Assembly: GCA_965249045.1 (NCBI GenBank)
Contig: OZ252213.1
Location: 620,001 to 684,000, forward strand
Source: Nemesobacter sp965249045
Lineage (GTDB): Bacteria; Desulfobacterota_D; UBA1144; Nemesobacterales; Nemesobacteraceae
Reading direction: 5' to 3'
DNA length: 64,000 nt
The stretch's first letter is position 1. Every line of letters begins with the position of its first letter. The notes under the pieces are model-generated. The model ran no database searches and was not told the DNA's origin. It saw only the letters and a program-made list of their open reading frames with translations. This document shows positions 1 to 7,508 of this stretch, one piece after another. Position numbers and translations under genes: made by a program.

Positions 1-201
1 GGTTTCGTAACCGACTGTGTAGTAGGCCGGGTAGCCGGGTATGAAAGCTTCGGGGAAAGCTACGAGTTCCGCTCCGTTATCCCCCGCCTCCTTTATCACG
101 CGACAGGCCTTTTCAAGTGTCCGCTCCTTGTCCATGAACACGGGAGCCGTCTGGGCGACCGCGACTTTTACTTTTTCCCTACCGCCTAGGACTTTCTTCA
201 T
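1..201 (-). CDS. Nitrilase / carbon-nitrogen hydrolase, N-terminal part (runs off the window)
   Basis: The reverse strand reads from an ATG at 201 to the window edge without a stop. The 67 visible residues begin VKVAVAQTAPVFMDKERTL and continue to LVAFPEAFIPGYPAYYT. The FPEAFIPGYP block is the nitrilase signature that carries the catalytic glutamate of the Glu-Lys-Cys triad; lysine and cysteine would lie off the window. Family members hydrolyse nitriles or amides to acids and ammonia. It lies 21 bases downstream of the small hypothetical gene at 223-624 on the same strand, so the two may be co-transcribed. An AmiS/UreI-type amide/urea channel occurs at 52151, but it is too far away to link functionally. 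Substrate cannot be predicted from this fragment. Confidence 0.85.
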   Translation of the reverse strand, partial: MKKVLGGREKVKVAVAQTAPVFMDKERTLEKACRVIKEAGDNGAELVAFPEAFIPGYPAYYTVGYET

Positions 202-222
202 GAGTTTTTGGCCGCGAACGGT

Positions 223-624
223 TCAGGTTATTATCCTGCTTCCGCCCTGAGGGTCCCCTCCGCCTTGCCTCTGCTGGTTCTGCTTGGCTCTTGCGTAGAC
301 AAGATCGAAAAGCCTCTCCTTGAAGTCGTTGTCAAAAGCGCACACCCCCGGGATTATGTATCCCATAAGCGCTATCTGGAGAAAATATTCGGTGTTTGCC
401 TTGAGAAAGGACTCGTTTATCTCGCCGCCGTATGCCTGCGCGAAATTCTGGTATATTTGATTGCCGAGTTCGGTCGCTATCTCAACCACGCTTTTTGACT
501 GACCTGACGACTGATGGGCCGCTACCCCGAGGTTAAAAGCCATGTTTATGGAGTTCATGAAGTTATCCGCAACCGTTTCTTTCGAGTTTGTTCCCTCTTG
601 CGGCTTTGTATCTTCTTCTGACAT
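223..624 (-). CDS. Hypothetical protein, 133 aa
   Basis: I do not recognise a family. The start at 624 (MSEEDTKPQEG...) is preferred over a longer reading to 732 because GGGAGAG sits just upstream of this ATG and the upstream residues are of low complexity. The N-terminus is acidic and probably disordered. The middle (residues 20-95) is helical in character, with VVEIATELGNQIYQNFAQAYGGEI and a hydrophobic YFLQIALMGYIIPGVCAFD stretch. The tail QQRQGGGDPQGGSRIIT is Gln/Gly-rich. It precedes the nitrilase gene on the same strand by 21 bases. Confidence 0.6.
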   Translation of the reverse strand: MSEEDTKPQEGTNSKETVADNFMNSINMAFNLGVAAHQSSGQSKSVVEIATELGNQIYQNFAQAYGGEINESFLKANTEYFLQIALMGYIIPGVCAFDNDFKERLFDLVYARAKQNQQRQGGGDPQGGSRIIT

Positions 625-717
625 TTTATCTCTCCCGTTATTTTGTATGGTTAAATCATCTTGCCGTATTATACTATATTGCTGCTTTGATTTTAACAAT
701 CTTGCTGGAGGAAAATC

Positions 718-1191
718 ATGAAAGCTGACCACCTTATACAGAGACTCGGGCTAAAGAAGCTTCCCGGTGAGGGAGGATACTACAAAGAGACTTACAGAAG
801 CGACGAGATGGTCGGAGACGACCGCAGTTTATCAACCGCTATCTACTACCTGGTAACTTTCGAGGCGAATTGCAAAATGCATAGGATGGGTTCGGACGAG
901 ATTTTCCATTTTTACTTCGGCGACCCTGTCCAGATTCTTCTTCTATATCCGACCGGGGAGTCGAGGGTACTGTTCATGGGCGACAACATTCCCTCAGGTC
1001 AGAAGCCCCAGCTAATCGTCCCCAAGGGGACATGGCAGGGAGCCATGGTGGTGGAGGGGGACTACGGATACGCTTTTATGGGAACTACAATGGCTCCTGG
1101 GTTTGAGTTTGAGGATTTCGAACTTGGCGCGCAAGAGAGTCTGCTGCTCAGGTTTCCCCAGCACGAAACCCTGATAAGGGAACTTACGTAA
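718..1191 (+). CDS. DUF985-type cupin protein
   Basis: The 157-residue product matches the DUF985 (Cupin_5) family: GEGGYYKETYRS near the N-terminus, ...STAIYYLVT, HRMGSDEIFHFYFGDPVQILLLYPTG in the middle, and VPKGTWQGAMVV...YAFMGTTMAPGFEFEDFELG towards the C-terminus. The family has a single double-stranded beta-helix barrel and binds small ligands; its physiological reaction is not settled. Length is typical. The start has GGAGG 6 bases upstream. The DCC-family gene follows on the same strand after 13 bases. Confidence 0.85.
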   Translation: MKADHLIQRLGLKKLPGEGGYYKETYRSDEMVGDDRSLSTAIYYLVTFEANCKMHRMGSDEIFHFYFGDPVQILLLYPTGESRVLFMGDNIPSGQKPQLIVPKGTWQGAMVVEGDYGYAFMGTTMAPGFEFEDFELGAQESLLLRFPQHETLIRELT

Positions 1192-1204
1192 ACGGGAGAG
1201 AGAG

Positions 1205-1609
1205 ATCCCAGGTTCAGAGAAACCGGTCATTTTTTTTGACGGCGTGTGTGGGGGTTGCAACATGTTCGTTGATTTCGTTATGTGGACGGACAGCCGCGCG
1301 GAAATATTTTTTTCCCCGGTGCAGGGAGAGACCGCCGAGAAGTTTTCTCTTTACCAGAGTCAGCCCCCGCGCGAGTGGAGAATCGCGTACGTTGACGAAA
1401 AGGGAATTTACGAGGGTGCCGACGCCGTTTTGCTCGTTCTGAGAAGGCTTGGGGGGTTGTGGAAGATTCCGGCGCTTTTCATATATCTTCCCCGGTCAGT
1501 AAAAGGGTATTTTTACGGGATCATGTCTAGGAACCGCTACCGTCTTTTCAGAAAGAGAGAGACTTGTCGATTACCGTCTCCCGAGGAGAGGGAAAGGTTT
1601 TTGCCCTAG
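1205..1609 (+). CDS. DCC-family (DUF393) thiol-disulfide oxidoreductase-like protein
   Basis: The reading frame encodes GSEKPVIFFDGVCGGCNMFVDFVMWTD..., the DUF393 signature in which a CxxC (here CGGC) follows the FFDG turn. Later residues FSPVQGETAEKFSL, ...DAVLLVLRRLGGLWKI and YGIMSRNRYRLF also fit the family. The start is a problem. The frame is open only from 1178, and no ATG, GTG or TTG precedes the conserved FFDG block. The first standard start is the GTG at 1244, inside the motif. An ATC at 1205, directly after GGGAGAGAG, would give the expected N-terminus, so I place the start there tentatively. A sequencing error or decayed start codon is the alternative. Confidence 0.65.
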   Translation: MPGSEKPVIFFDGVCGGCNMFVDFVMWTDSRAEIFFSPVQGETAEKFSLYQSQPPREWRIAYVDEKGIYEGADAVLLVLRRLGGLWKIPALFIYLPRSVKGYFYGIMSRNRYRLFRKRETCRLPSPEERERFLP

Positions 1610-1614
1610 AGTGC

Positions 1615-1660
1615 TGCTTATTCCGATAAAAATGAACACCGATTCCGACGAATATGCACT
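1615..1660 (+). repeat. Solo remnant of an IS21-type element end
   Basis: This stretch repeats the right terminus of the IS21-family element at 7353-11641 read inward. Both begin TGC-TATTCCGATAAAAATG, followed by [A/G]ACACCGATTCCGA. Here it stands alone, with no transposase beside it, between the DCC gene and the damaged SRPBCC gene. It is most simply the leftover end of a former insertion. The rest of 1660-1789 shows no gene I can support. Confidence 0.6.
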
Positions 1661-1789
1661 TGCCAAGAAACACCCCTTTCAGAATTGCTCATTATGGTCG
1701 GTACGAGCCGATTTCGATTCGTCGACTACTTCGGTATCCGCCAAAGATCCTACACACCGAGACGGAACACGGTACTTCGGGGGATTAGG

Positions 1790-2193
1790 TTAGCTTTGGT
1801 TTTTCGTCTCCCGATACAGAGTTTCTGCACGAAGTTTTAATGCCACACCTACATCGCTAAAACCGCGGCGCATATAACTGCCGAAGAGTAGTGAGACGAT
1901 TGGTGAAAGTACACCGCTCAATAGGTCGACATTATGGTAGCTGCAGCTGGTATCACTCATAGGTTCTAGATGCTGCCCTCGCACCGCAAATAAGAGCCAG
2001 GAAGTTCCGAACTTCTTGCTCCAAGAAATAAGGTGTGGTTTTTCAAATGCACATATACGTTCGGTTATTCTGACTTTCATCGGTCCCATTCTTACCAATA
2101 GACGAGTGGGCGATCCAATTTTAAAATCGGTTCTGGCTTGAGGTGTGAATGGATTCCACTCACCATATTTTTCAACGTTAGTCAGGACAGAAG
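1790..2193 (-). pseudogene. SRPBCC-family protein, N-terminus replaced by IS3 end
   Basis: The reverse strand encodes about 130 residues starting LTNVEKYGEWNPFTPQ, the typical first helix of SRPBCC (polyketide cyclase/START-like) proteins after a missing first strand. It continues to SWSKKFGTSWLLFAVRGQHLEPM and RRGFSDVGVALKLRAETLY. The first ~25 family residues are absent: the frame runs into an IS3-type terminal sequence at about 2194, so the codons for GSTS come from the IS end. The lost 5' part is not on the other side of the IS fragment, where an SDR gene ends instead. A deletion between the two genes is therefore likely. Confidence 0.7.
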
Positions 2194-2820
2194 TGGACCC
2201 CAATGTTAAGACAGTTTTTTTGTTTTTTTAAGTGTATTTCTGCCATCTTTAAGCCACTTTTGGTAATCCACGAGGCAGACCATAGTAACCCTGATCTGGC
2301 GTAGATCTATCAAGCCCCTGGTGTCGCCGACGAGTGTTGTAAAAATCTATCCATTCCCCAATCCCCTCCTTCGCCGAGCGAACCGATTCATAGGCTCGAA
2401 GATACACCTCCTCGTATTTTAAACTCCTCCACAACCTCTCAATAAACACATTGTCCATCCAACTGCGTTTACCATCCATGCTGATCCTTATGCCTTCTCT
2501 TTTTAACACCCCCGTAAACGCCTGGCTTGTAAACTGGCTTCCCTGGTCCGTGTTGAATATCTCGGGCCGCCCGTAGTTGTTTATTGCTTCCTCAAGTGCC
2601 TCCACGCAGAAACTCGTATCCATGGTGTTCGACACTCTCCAGCTAAGCACTTTCCTTGAATGCCAGTCCATAACAGCCACCAGGTACACAAACCCCCGGG
2701 ACATCGGAATATAGGTCACGTCGGCCGCCCATACCTGATTTGCACGCTCTATGTTCATCCCTCCAAGCAAATAAGGATATATCTTATGTCCCTTCTCTAT
2801 GCCAGTTATAGGGCTTACTC
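2194..2820 (-). mobile_element. IS3-family insertion sequence, truncated
   Basis: Only the 3' half of an IS3-family element remains. It contains the integrase domain of orfB, followed at 2194-2214 by a terminal sequence of IS3 style (TGGACCCCAATGTTAAGACAG on the plus strand). There is no orfA, no orfB N-terminus and no second terminal repeat. The left side runs straight into the end of the SDR gene near 2815-2820. No target duplication is therefore available. Confidence 0.75.
2249..2820 (-). pseudogene. IS3-family transposase OrfB, integrase domain only
   Basis: The frame reads ITGIEKGHKIYPYLLGGMNIERANQVWAADVTYIPM..., the usual IS3 OrfB sequence leading into the rve catalytic core. The DDE residues are visible: D in AADVTY, D in NTDQGSQF and E in FIERLWRSLKYEEVY. 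The C-terminus ...NTRRRHQGLDRSTPDQGYYG is complete. The helix-turn-helix half and the frameshift partner OrfA are missing, so this copy cannot move itself. A 173-aa open frame from 2770 remains within the fragment. Confidence 0.85.
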
Positions 2821-3816
2821 TCGGGAATTAGCGACTAAGGGCTCACTTGCTTCCCACAACTTAGTTCCGTTTTCCTCATCCAATGCCGTAGGAGACACGG
2901 ACTTTCGCTGCATTAAATGTAAGTAGATGCCTGTGTCGGTACCAGCTTCTTCTGCACAGCATAAGTAAATTACCGGCCCAATAGCTTCTTCTGGAGATTG
3001 AAAAAAATATCTTAGCAATGGGTTAACTATAGGTTTCCAAATCGACGGTGTTTCTCGTGAAAGGTTCGTAGCAACGCCTCCAGGACACATTGAGTGAACT
3101 GCAACTTCAGTTTTGCTACCTGTGTTCAAACGGCGTGAGAGTTCAGTTGCAAACATACACAAAATAAGTTTACTGATACCGTAAGACTTCAAGCCATCCC
3201 TGAATCCATAGTCGGTAAATTTCCCGAGGTGGTCGAAATCGATAGTATGAGAGGACCGATGAGCCTCAGATGAAACGAAGATAATTCGCGGTGTCTTTCC
3301 AGCTTGGCTGGATGGACAAATCACGCCGTCTTTCAACCACCGGTCAACCATGATGCGATTCGACAAGAAATGAACCGCGAACATTGTTTCGTATCCTTGC
3401 GGTGTTTTAGTTGCCTTTTTGGGCGCTAAGCCTGCGTTCAAAACCGCAATATCAATTTTGATGTTGCGGTTACTCAGACCATCGCAAAGACAGTGTACCG
3501 ACCGAAGATCTGAGAGGTCTACTTCCATCATTTCTACATTCTGAGAACCAGACAGTGTCTTTATTTCGCCGCATGTTTTCGTATGACCAGGTCGACAAGC
3601 TAAAATCATGTTTGCGCCACGCCTTGCAAGTTCGGTGGCAGCGGCTTTACCCAGCCCGCTGTTCGCTCCGGTTATCAGACAAGTTTTGCCATCAATACGT
3701 ACGTGCTTTGGAACAGGATTTGCTTCCGATACCTTGGGTTCCGCCAAATCTCGAATTGCGATGGTTACAGCGCTCATGAAAGAACCATCACCCATTTGGT
3801 TTGTTTTTCGCTTCAT
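2815..3816 (-). CDS. Short-chain dehydrogenase/reductase (retinol dehydrogenase-like)
   Basis: This 333-aa protein is a classical SDR. The cofactor motif TGANSGLGKAAA is at about residues 50-60, LNAGLA in the middle, the catalytic serine in FVSSEAH, and the YGISK active-site pair further on. The C-terminus (LDEENGTKLWEASEPLV) matches the retinol dehydrogenase/WW-oxidoreductase group. It probably oxidises or reduces a hydroxyl/keto group on a lipophilic substrate with NAD(P)H. It follows the sulfotransferase gene by 56 bases on the same strand and ends at the IS3 remnant. An internal ATG at residue 14 is an alternative start. GC content is lower than in flanking housekeeping genes. Confidence 0.85.
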   Translation of the reverse strand: MKRKTNQMGDGSFMSAVTIAIRDLAEPKVSEANPVPKHVRIDGKTCLITGANSGLGKAAATELARRGANMILACRPGHTKTCGEIKTLSGSQNVEMMEVDLSDLRSVHCLCDGLSNRNIKIDIAVLNAGLAPKKATKTPQGYETMFAVHFLSNRIMVDRWLKDGVICPSSQAGKTPRIIFVSSEAHRSSHTIDFDHLGKFTDYGFRDGLKSYGISKLILCMFATELSRRLNTGSKTEVAVHSMCPGGVATNLSRETPSIWKPIVNPLLRYFFQSPEEAIGPVIYLCCAEEAGTDTGIYLHLMQRKSVSPTALDEENGTKLWEASEPLVANSRE

Positions 3817-3872
3817 GGTGAGTTTCTCTGCATTGTTTTTCGGTTCTTTGTGGTTGCTTGAATTTTCATAGA

Positions 3873-5132
3873 CTATTCGAAAGGAATTTCATATTTCTCC
3901 CGATAAAAGGAGAAATAATCTTCAATAATTTCCTCGCTCAACCCGAAATCACTTAAATGGTAGACGTGCCTACCAAAGCGATTTTGCGGATTTGTTTTCA
4001 TAAAAGTCTTGGCTTGCTGCACCGCCTCGGCATCAAAATCAACCCCCGCCTTTAGATAAATCCGGTGAAGCTGAGCAATCGGATCCTTTATCAAGTCATA
4101 GTACGAAACGTCGACAAATCGATCGGTATCTGCTTTAGCTCGAGATTGGATGGTTAACTCGATCATCCTGCGAGCCTTTCTGGACCAGTGTCTGGCGATT
4201 TCCTTTGGGTCCACATGATCGCTGAATATGCCGCGGTTGTGAGCAACCATACTGCAGAAAGAAGGCATGGTTTTTCGAGGGTCGCGGTGGGTTTGCACGA
4301 CTGTCGCAGTGGGGAAAACTTTAAGAAATACATCCAGATATTCCATATGATGCGGCGTTTTGAGTACCCAATTATTGCTGGGGCGGTGCCAGCACAGAAT
4401 CTTCAGCACCTTATGGAAATATTCGTAGGTCTGTGTATGGTCCTGTTCCTCCAACCACCGGGAGTAACTCGGCACATGCATTGTGGCTTCTGGTGCCTGG
4501 CTCATAAAGTTCAGATCAAGAAGCATTACATCTTCTTCCGGCTCATTATGGTCAAGAGGGTGAACTGCCATGAACTGCGGTGACAAATACGCAATCAGTC
4601 GTTGTGCGAGGACTGCATGCACATTTCGAGTGGTCATTCCTTTGGCTTTGTTGCCTGGTGGTAACGGGTTGAGTGCTTCCACCCCTGACACACCTCGAAT
4701 ATTCGGATGAGAATTCAGTAGCCTATGCAATATTGTCGTTCCAGTACGCTGCAATCCCGTGATCAGGATAATCTTCCCCAAATTGATGTCATGTATTTCA
4801 GGGCGTTGTTTTAGTAGTTCTTCAATTCGCAAGCGATGAACTAATGCGCTTGTAAGTCGAGATTTTTGTATCAGCCTGCCAGTTGGGGTTAGCTCGGCTT
4901 CGTTATTAATCGAATTTATGAGAACTTCCAACGCGTCAAAGTGACCGTCGTCACCAAAATCCTCAAGCCTCGTTTTTCGAATCGCGCTAGCAGTGAGCGT
5001 TTCAATATTCAAAGAACTCGACAATCCGAGGTTTTCACTTAGCTTCCCGATGGAATTGAAAATCTTAACTGGAAGAGGACGGTAGGGATTTTCATAGTCT
5101 GTAGAAGTCACTAGATTTTTTTTGGCCATCAC
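3873..5132 (-). CDS. Sulfotransferase-family protein
   Basis: This 419-aa protein contains the 5'-PSB loop of PAPS-dependent sulfotransferases, ILITGLQRTGTTILHRLL (residues ~120-137), and later a 3'-phosphate region VVQTHRDPRKTMPSFCSM. YYDLIKDP and a C-terminal ...FYREKYEIPF are also typical of the bacterial Sulfotransfer_3 family. The expected reaction is transfer of sulfate from PAPS to an alcohol or amine acceptor. The acceptor is unknown. The gene starts 7 bases after the DUF1214 gene ends, so the two are one transcriptional unit, probably with the SDR and originally the SRPBCC gene. Confidence 0.85.
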   Translation of the reverse strand: MMAKKNLVTSTDYENPYRPLPVKIFNSIGKLSENLGLSSSLNIETLTASAIRKTRLEDFGDDGHFDALEVLINSINNEAELTPTGRLIQKSRLTSALVHRLRIEELLKQRPEIHDINLGKIILITGLQRTGTTILHRLLNSHPNIRGVSGVEALNPLPPGNKAKGMTTRNVHAVLAQRLIAYLSPQFMAVHPLDHNEPEEDVMLLDLNFMSQAPEATMHVPSYSRWLEEQDHTQTYEYFHKVLKILCWHRPSNNWVLKTPHHMEYLDVFLKVFPTATVVQTHRDPRKTMPSFCSMVAHNRGIFSDHVDPKEIARHWSRKARRMIELTIQSRAKADTDRFVDVSYYDLIKDPIAQLHRIYLKAGVDFDAEAVQQAKTFMKTNPQNRFGRHVYHLSDFGLSEEIIEDYFSFYREKYEIPFE

Positions 5133-5139
5133 GATTTGT

Positions 5140-6333
5140 TCAATTCAACAACTGCTTAAGGTCAGTTAACTTGATCAATCTGGTCTGCGGTTGAGGATGT
5201 TCCTTCGCGCGCACCCATCTAAAGCACATCGTGCCGGAAGAATGGCCAGCTGTTTCAAGCCAATTGGGATGACCGGGATTTTCGTGAGCTACTACTAGGC
5301 GCACAGAACTGTCATCTTCATAGTGGGCAAGATGTTTGTTAGTGTGTATCGTGTGATAGCGGTAGTCCAGCGATTCCATCCAATAGTTGTTTAATTGGAA
5401 GTTCCAATATTCGCATTCTGGCGGCATTACTTCTATCAAAAGTGCTTCGCCTGCCGCTACTGTCCAATGACTGTGGTAGTAAGCGATATTGGGATCACCC
5501 CCGGTAGCCAGCGATACTTCCGGATCAAACATTGGCAGTTCGTTGGTGTGCTTTTGAAAATCACGAGCCCACTTGGCAAACAGTAATGGTGCGCCTGCCA
5601 CGAGCGTTCCCACCGCTTTCAATCCTTCGTCGAGCTGTTTCGGCGTCAATGGAGAAGGGTGGCGTTCATCTTCGGAACAATTGATCCGTTCTATTCGCAA
5701 GTCTGCTGGAGTTTCTGTTTTGCGATCAAGGAAAGTCTGACGTACCACTAATGTGCCAGTTTCTGGTGTCATAGGAAGCCAGTTCTTACTTTGAGGTTTG
5801 CAACAAAGTACCAGCTCAAAGTACCCATCTTCGTCGGTTTCTATTTGGTCAGACTCTATATACCCGGTGGGAGGCAGCCCTCGTCCTTGCCCATAGTTAC
5901 CAGATTGAGTGCCAAAGCTTAAGTATGCAATATTGTTGCGCCACCCTGTGATTTTGTATTCATACTCGCCGTTTAGGGCTGCTGTCTGGTAGAAGTTATC
6001 AGGATTGTCCGCACCTATCTTGGTTGTTTCGTTGACGACGCGATGAAGTACAGGTGCTTTCGGGTCGGCATGCTCGATAAATGCGATCAATCCGGCCCGG
6101 GCGATGCGGCTTAAGTACCGATACCCTTCTGCCTGATTGAATGCGTCTTGAGGTGCCTTTGGAAAATTCAAAGATGCCCCCGCAGCTTTTAAAGTGTCGC
6201 AGAACTCATCCCAGGACTTTCCACTAACTACCCGTTGAGCGGCTACGTCGGCTTCCGTTGTGCCACGCAACTTCCAGATGAAAAGAGATGTCTGTCGAAA
6301 CAAGGCGAGAAGACGGATTGCGAGTTTTCGCAT
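5140..6333 (-). CDS. DUF1214 domain protein
   Basis: This 397-aa protein has the DUF1214 pattern in its C-terminal half: ...YYHSHWTVAAGEALLIEVMPPECEYWNFQLNNYWMESLDYRYH...HEDDSS-like acidic turn, then HPNWLETAGHSSGTMCFRWVRAK. The function of the domain is not known. Its first-gene position with a sulfotransferase and an SDR suggests a lipid or steroid-like modification pathway; that is inference from context only. The N-terminus (MRKLAIRLLALFRQTSLFIWKL) could be a membrane anchor or a weak signal. Confidence 0.8.
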   Translation of the reverse strand: MRKLAIRLLALFRQTSLFIWKLRGTTEADVAAQRVVSGKSWDEFCDTLKAAGASLNFPKAPQDAFNQAEGYRYLSRIARAGLIAFIEHADPKAPVLHRVVNETTKIGADNPDNFYQTAALNGEYEYKITGWRNNIAYLSFGTQSGNYGQGRGLPPTGYIESDQIETDEDGYFELVLCCKPQSKNWLPMTPETGTLVVRQTFLDRKTETPADLRIERINCSEDERHPSPLTPKQLDEGLKAVGTLVAGAPLLFAKWARDFQKHTNELPMFDPEVSLATGGDPNIAYYHSHWTVAAGEALLIEVMPPECEYWNFQLNNYWMESLDYRYHTIHTNKHLAHYEDDSSVRLVVAHENPGHPNWLETAGHSSGTMCFRWVRAKEHPQPQTRLIKLTDLKQLLN

Positions 6334-6391
6334 GGCGTACCTCTAAGCGAAACTGATCTCATCGCTCGTAGCGGACTGCCACGAACCAATG

Positions 6392-6399
6392 ATTAAATT
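6392..6399. repeat. Left 8-bp target duplication of the tnpB-carrying element
   Basis: ATTAAATT here and ATTAAATC at 11964-11971 flank the element in direct orientation and match at 7 of 8 positions. IS1595-family transposases make 8-bp duplications, which agrees with the IS1595-like terminal repeats just inside. Confidence 0.7.
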
Positions 6400-6426
6400 G
6401 GGATTTATATACATAACTACACAAAT
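6400..6426 (+). repeat. Left terminal inverted repeat of the tnpB element
   Basis: About 23 of 26 positions pair with the reverse complement of 11938-11963. The GGG...TTATATAC core and the inner TACACA are shared with the IS1595 element at 59146. Confidence 0.75.
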
Positions 6427-6476
6427 TCAGATAACGAACACGAAAACAACTGGACAATGAGGTATAATATACAGTA

Positions 6477-7352
6477 ATGATAAAGACTTACAAATGCCGT
6501 ACTAAGCTGTCCCGGTCGGGGCATGAGAAGCTTTCCCGAGTGTTTCGGATGAGTGCCGACCTGTACAACGCCTGTCTTGAGGAACGCATTGATTGCTACA
6601 AAAAGACGGGCAAGGGACGCTCATACTACGACCAGTGCAAGGCTTTGACCGAGGTGAGGGCGGATGACCCCGAGTACGGCAATATAAGCGTTCAAGTGTT
6701 TCGAGGCGTTTTGGGCAGGATAGACAAGGCGTTCCAGTCGTTTTTCCGCAGGGTGAAGGCGAAGGAGAAGGCAGGCTTCCCCCGATGGCGGAAGGGTAGG
6801 CGTTGGCGGACAATAGAGATAAACGACCAGTGCTGGCGGATGCTAAAGCGTGAGGGCGGCAAGCTTGTTCTCAAGGTGAAGGGGCTTCCACGGATAGAAG
6901 TGAGACCGTCTCGGGAGCTTCCTCCGAACGGTCTTCTCAAAGCGATACAGATCACAAGAAAGCCTCTGCGTACGGAAGTTGCGTTGTCCTATGAACTGCT
7001 GACTCCCGAGGCAAAGCCGGTCAGCAACCCCGTTGGTATAGACATGGGAATATCGAGGCGTCTCACACTGAGTGATGGGAAGACGGTAGAGAAGCGGGAG
7101 ATGGACAGAAAGAAACTGATACGCCTGCAAAGGTCGGTCTCACGCAAGAAGAAAGGAAGCAACAACAGGCGTAAAGCGGTATCCCTGTTTGCCAGGGAAT
7201 GGCAGAGACTTGCGGACAAGGAAAGAGATTATCTCCACAGGCTGACTGCGGAGATAGCTGGGATGTACGACTTCATAGCGGTAGAGAAACTAAAGACAAA
7301 GAACATGCTACGCAACAGGCAGTTGGCAAAGAGCATATCCGAGCAGACTTGG
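6477..7352 (+). pseudogene. tnpB: TnpB (IS200/IS605 OrfB) nuclease, first part, split by an IS21 element
   Basis: These 292 codons are the N-terminal three quarters of a TnpB protein. The frame stops being TnpB exactly at the IS21 insertion (codon TGG, 7350-7352) and resumes at 11647. Joining the halves and removing one CTTGG duplication gives an uninterrupted 391-residue protein, the usual TnpB length. Visible features are the N-terminal helix-turn-helix region (MIKTYKCRTKLS...ADLYNACLEERI), the first RuvC aspartate in VGIDMGISRRLTLSDG and the RuvC glutamate in FIAVEKLKTKNM. TnpB is an RNA-guided DNA endonuclease. No TnpA (Y1 transposase) gene accompanies it. A start at ATG 6477 follows a TATAAT-like box. 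Confidence 0.9.
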
Positions 7353-7357
7353 TGCGT

Positions 7358-7427
7358 ATTCCGATTGAACGTGGACACTGATTCCGATTGAACGTGGACA
7401 CTGATTCCGATTGAACGTGGACACCTG
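7358..7427 (+). repeat. Three tandem 23-bp units at the left IS21 end
   Basis: ATTCCGATTGAACGTGGACA followed by CTG occurs twice perfectly and a third time with one extra base. The right end contains two diverged copies in inverted orientation (11592-11637). They are probable IstA binding sites. Confidence 0.85.
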
Positions 7428-7508
7428 ACTCTCTTGTTTTCTTCTTCAAAAAATAATTAAAAAGCGTTTTGTTATCCTTCTTGTCATCTTTTAGAAGGAG
7501 GCAACAAG

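Noticed and set aside
7358..7427. CRISPR-like 23-bp repeats
   Set aside because: No spacers; they are the terminal binding-site repeats of the IS21 element and recur inverted at its other end.
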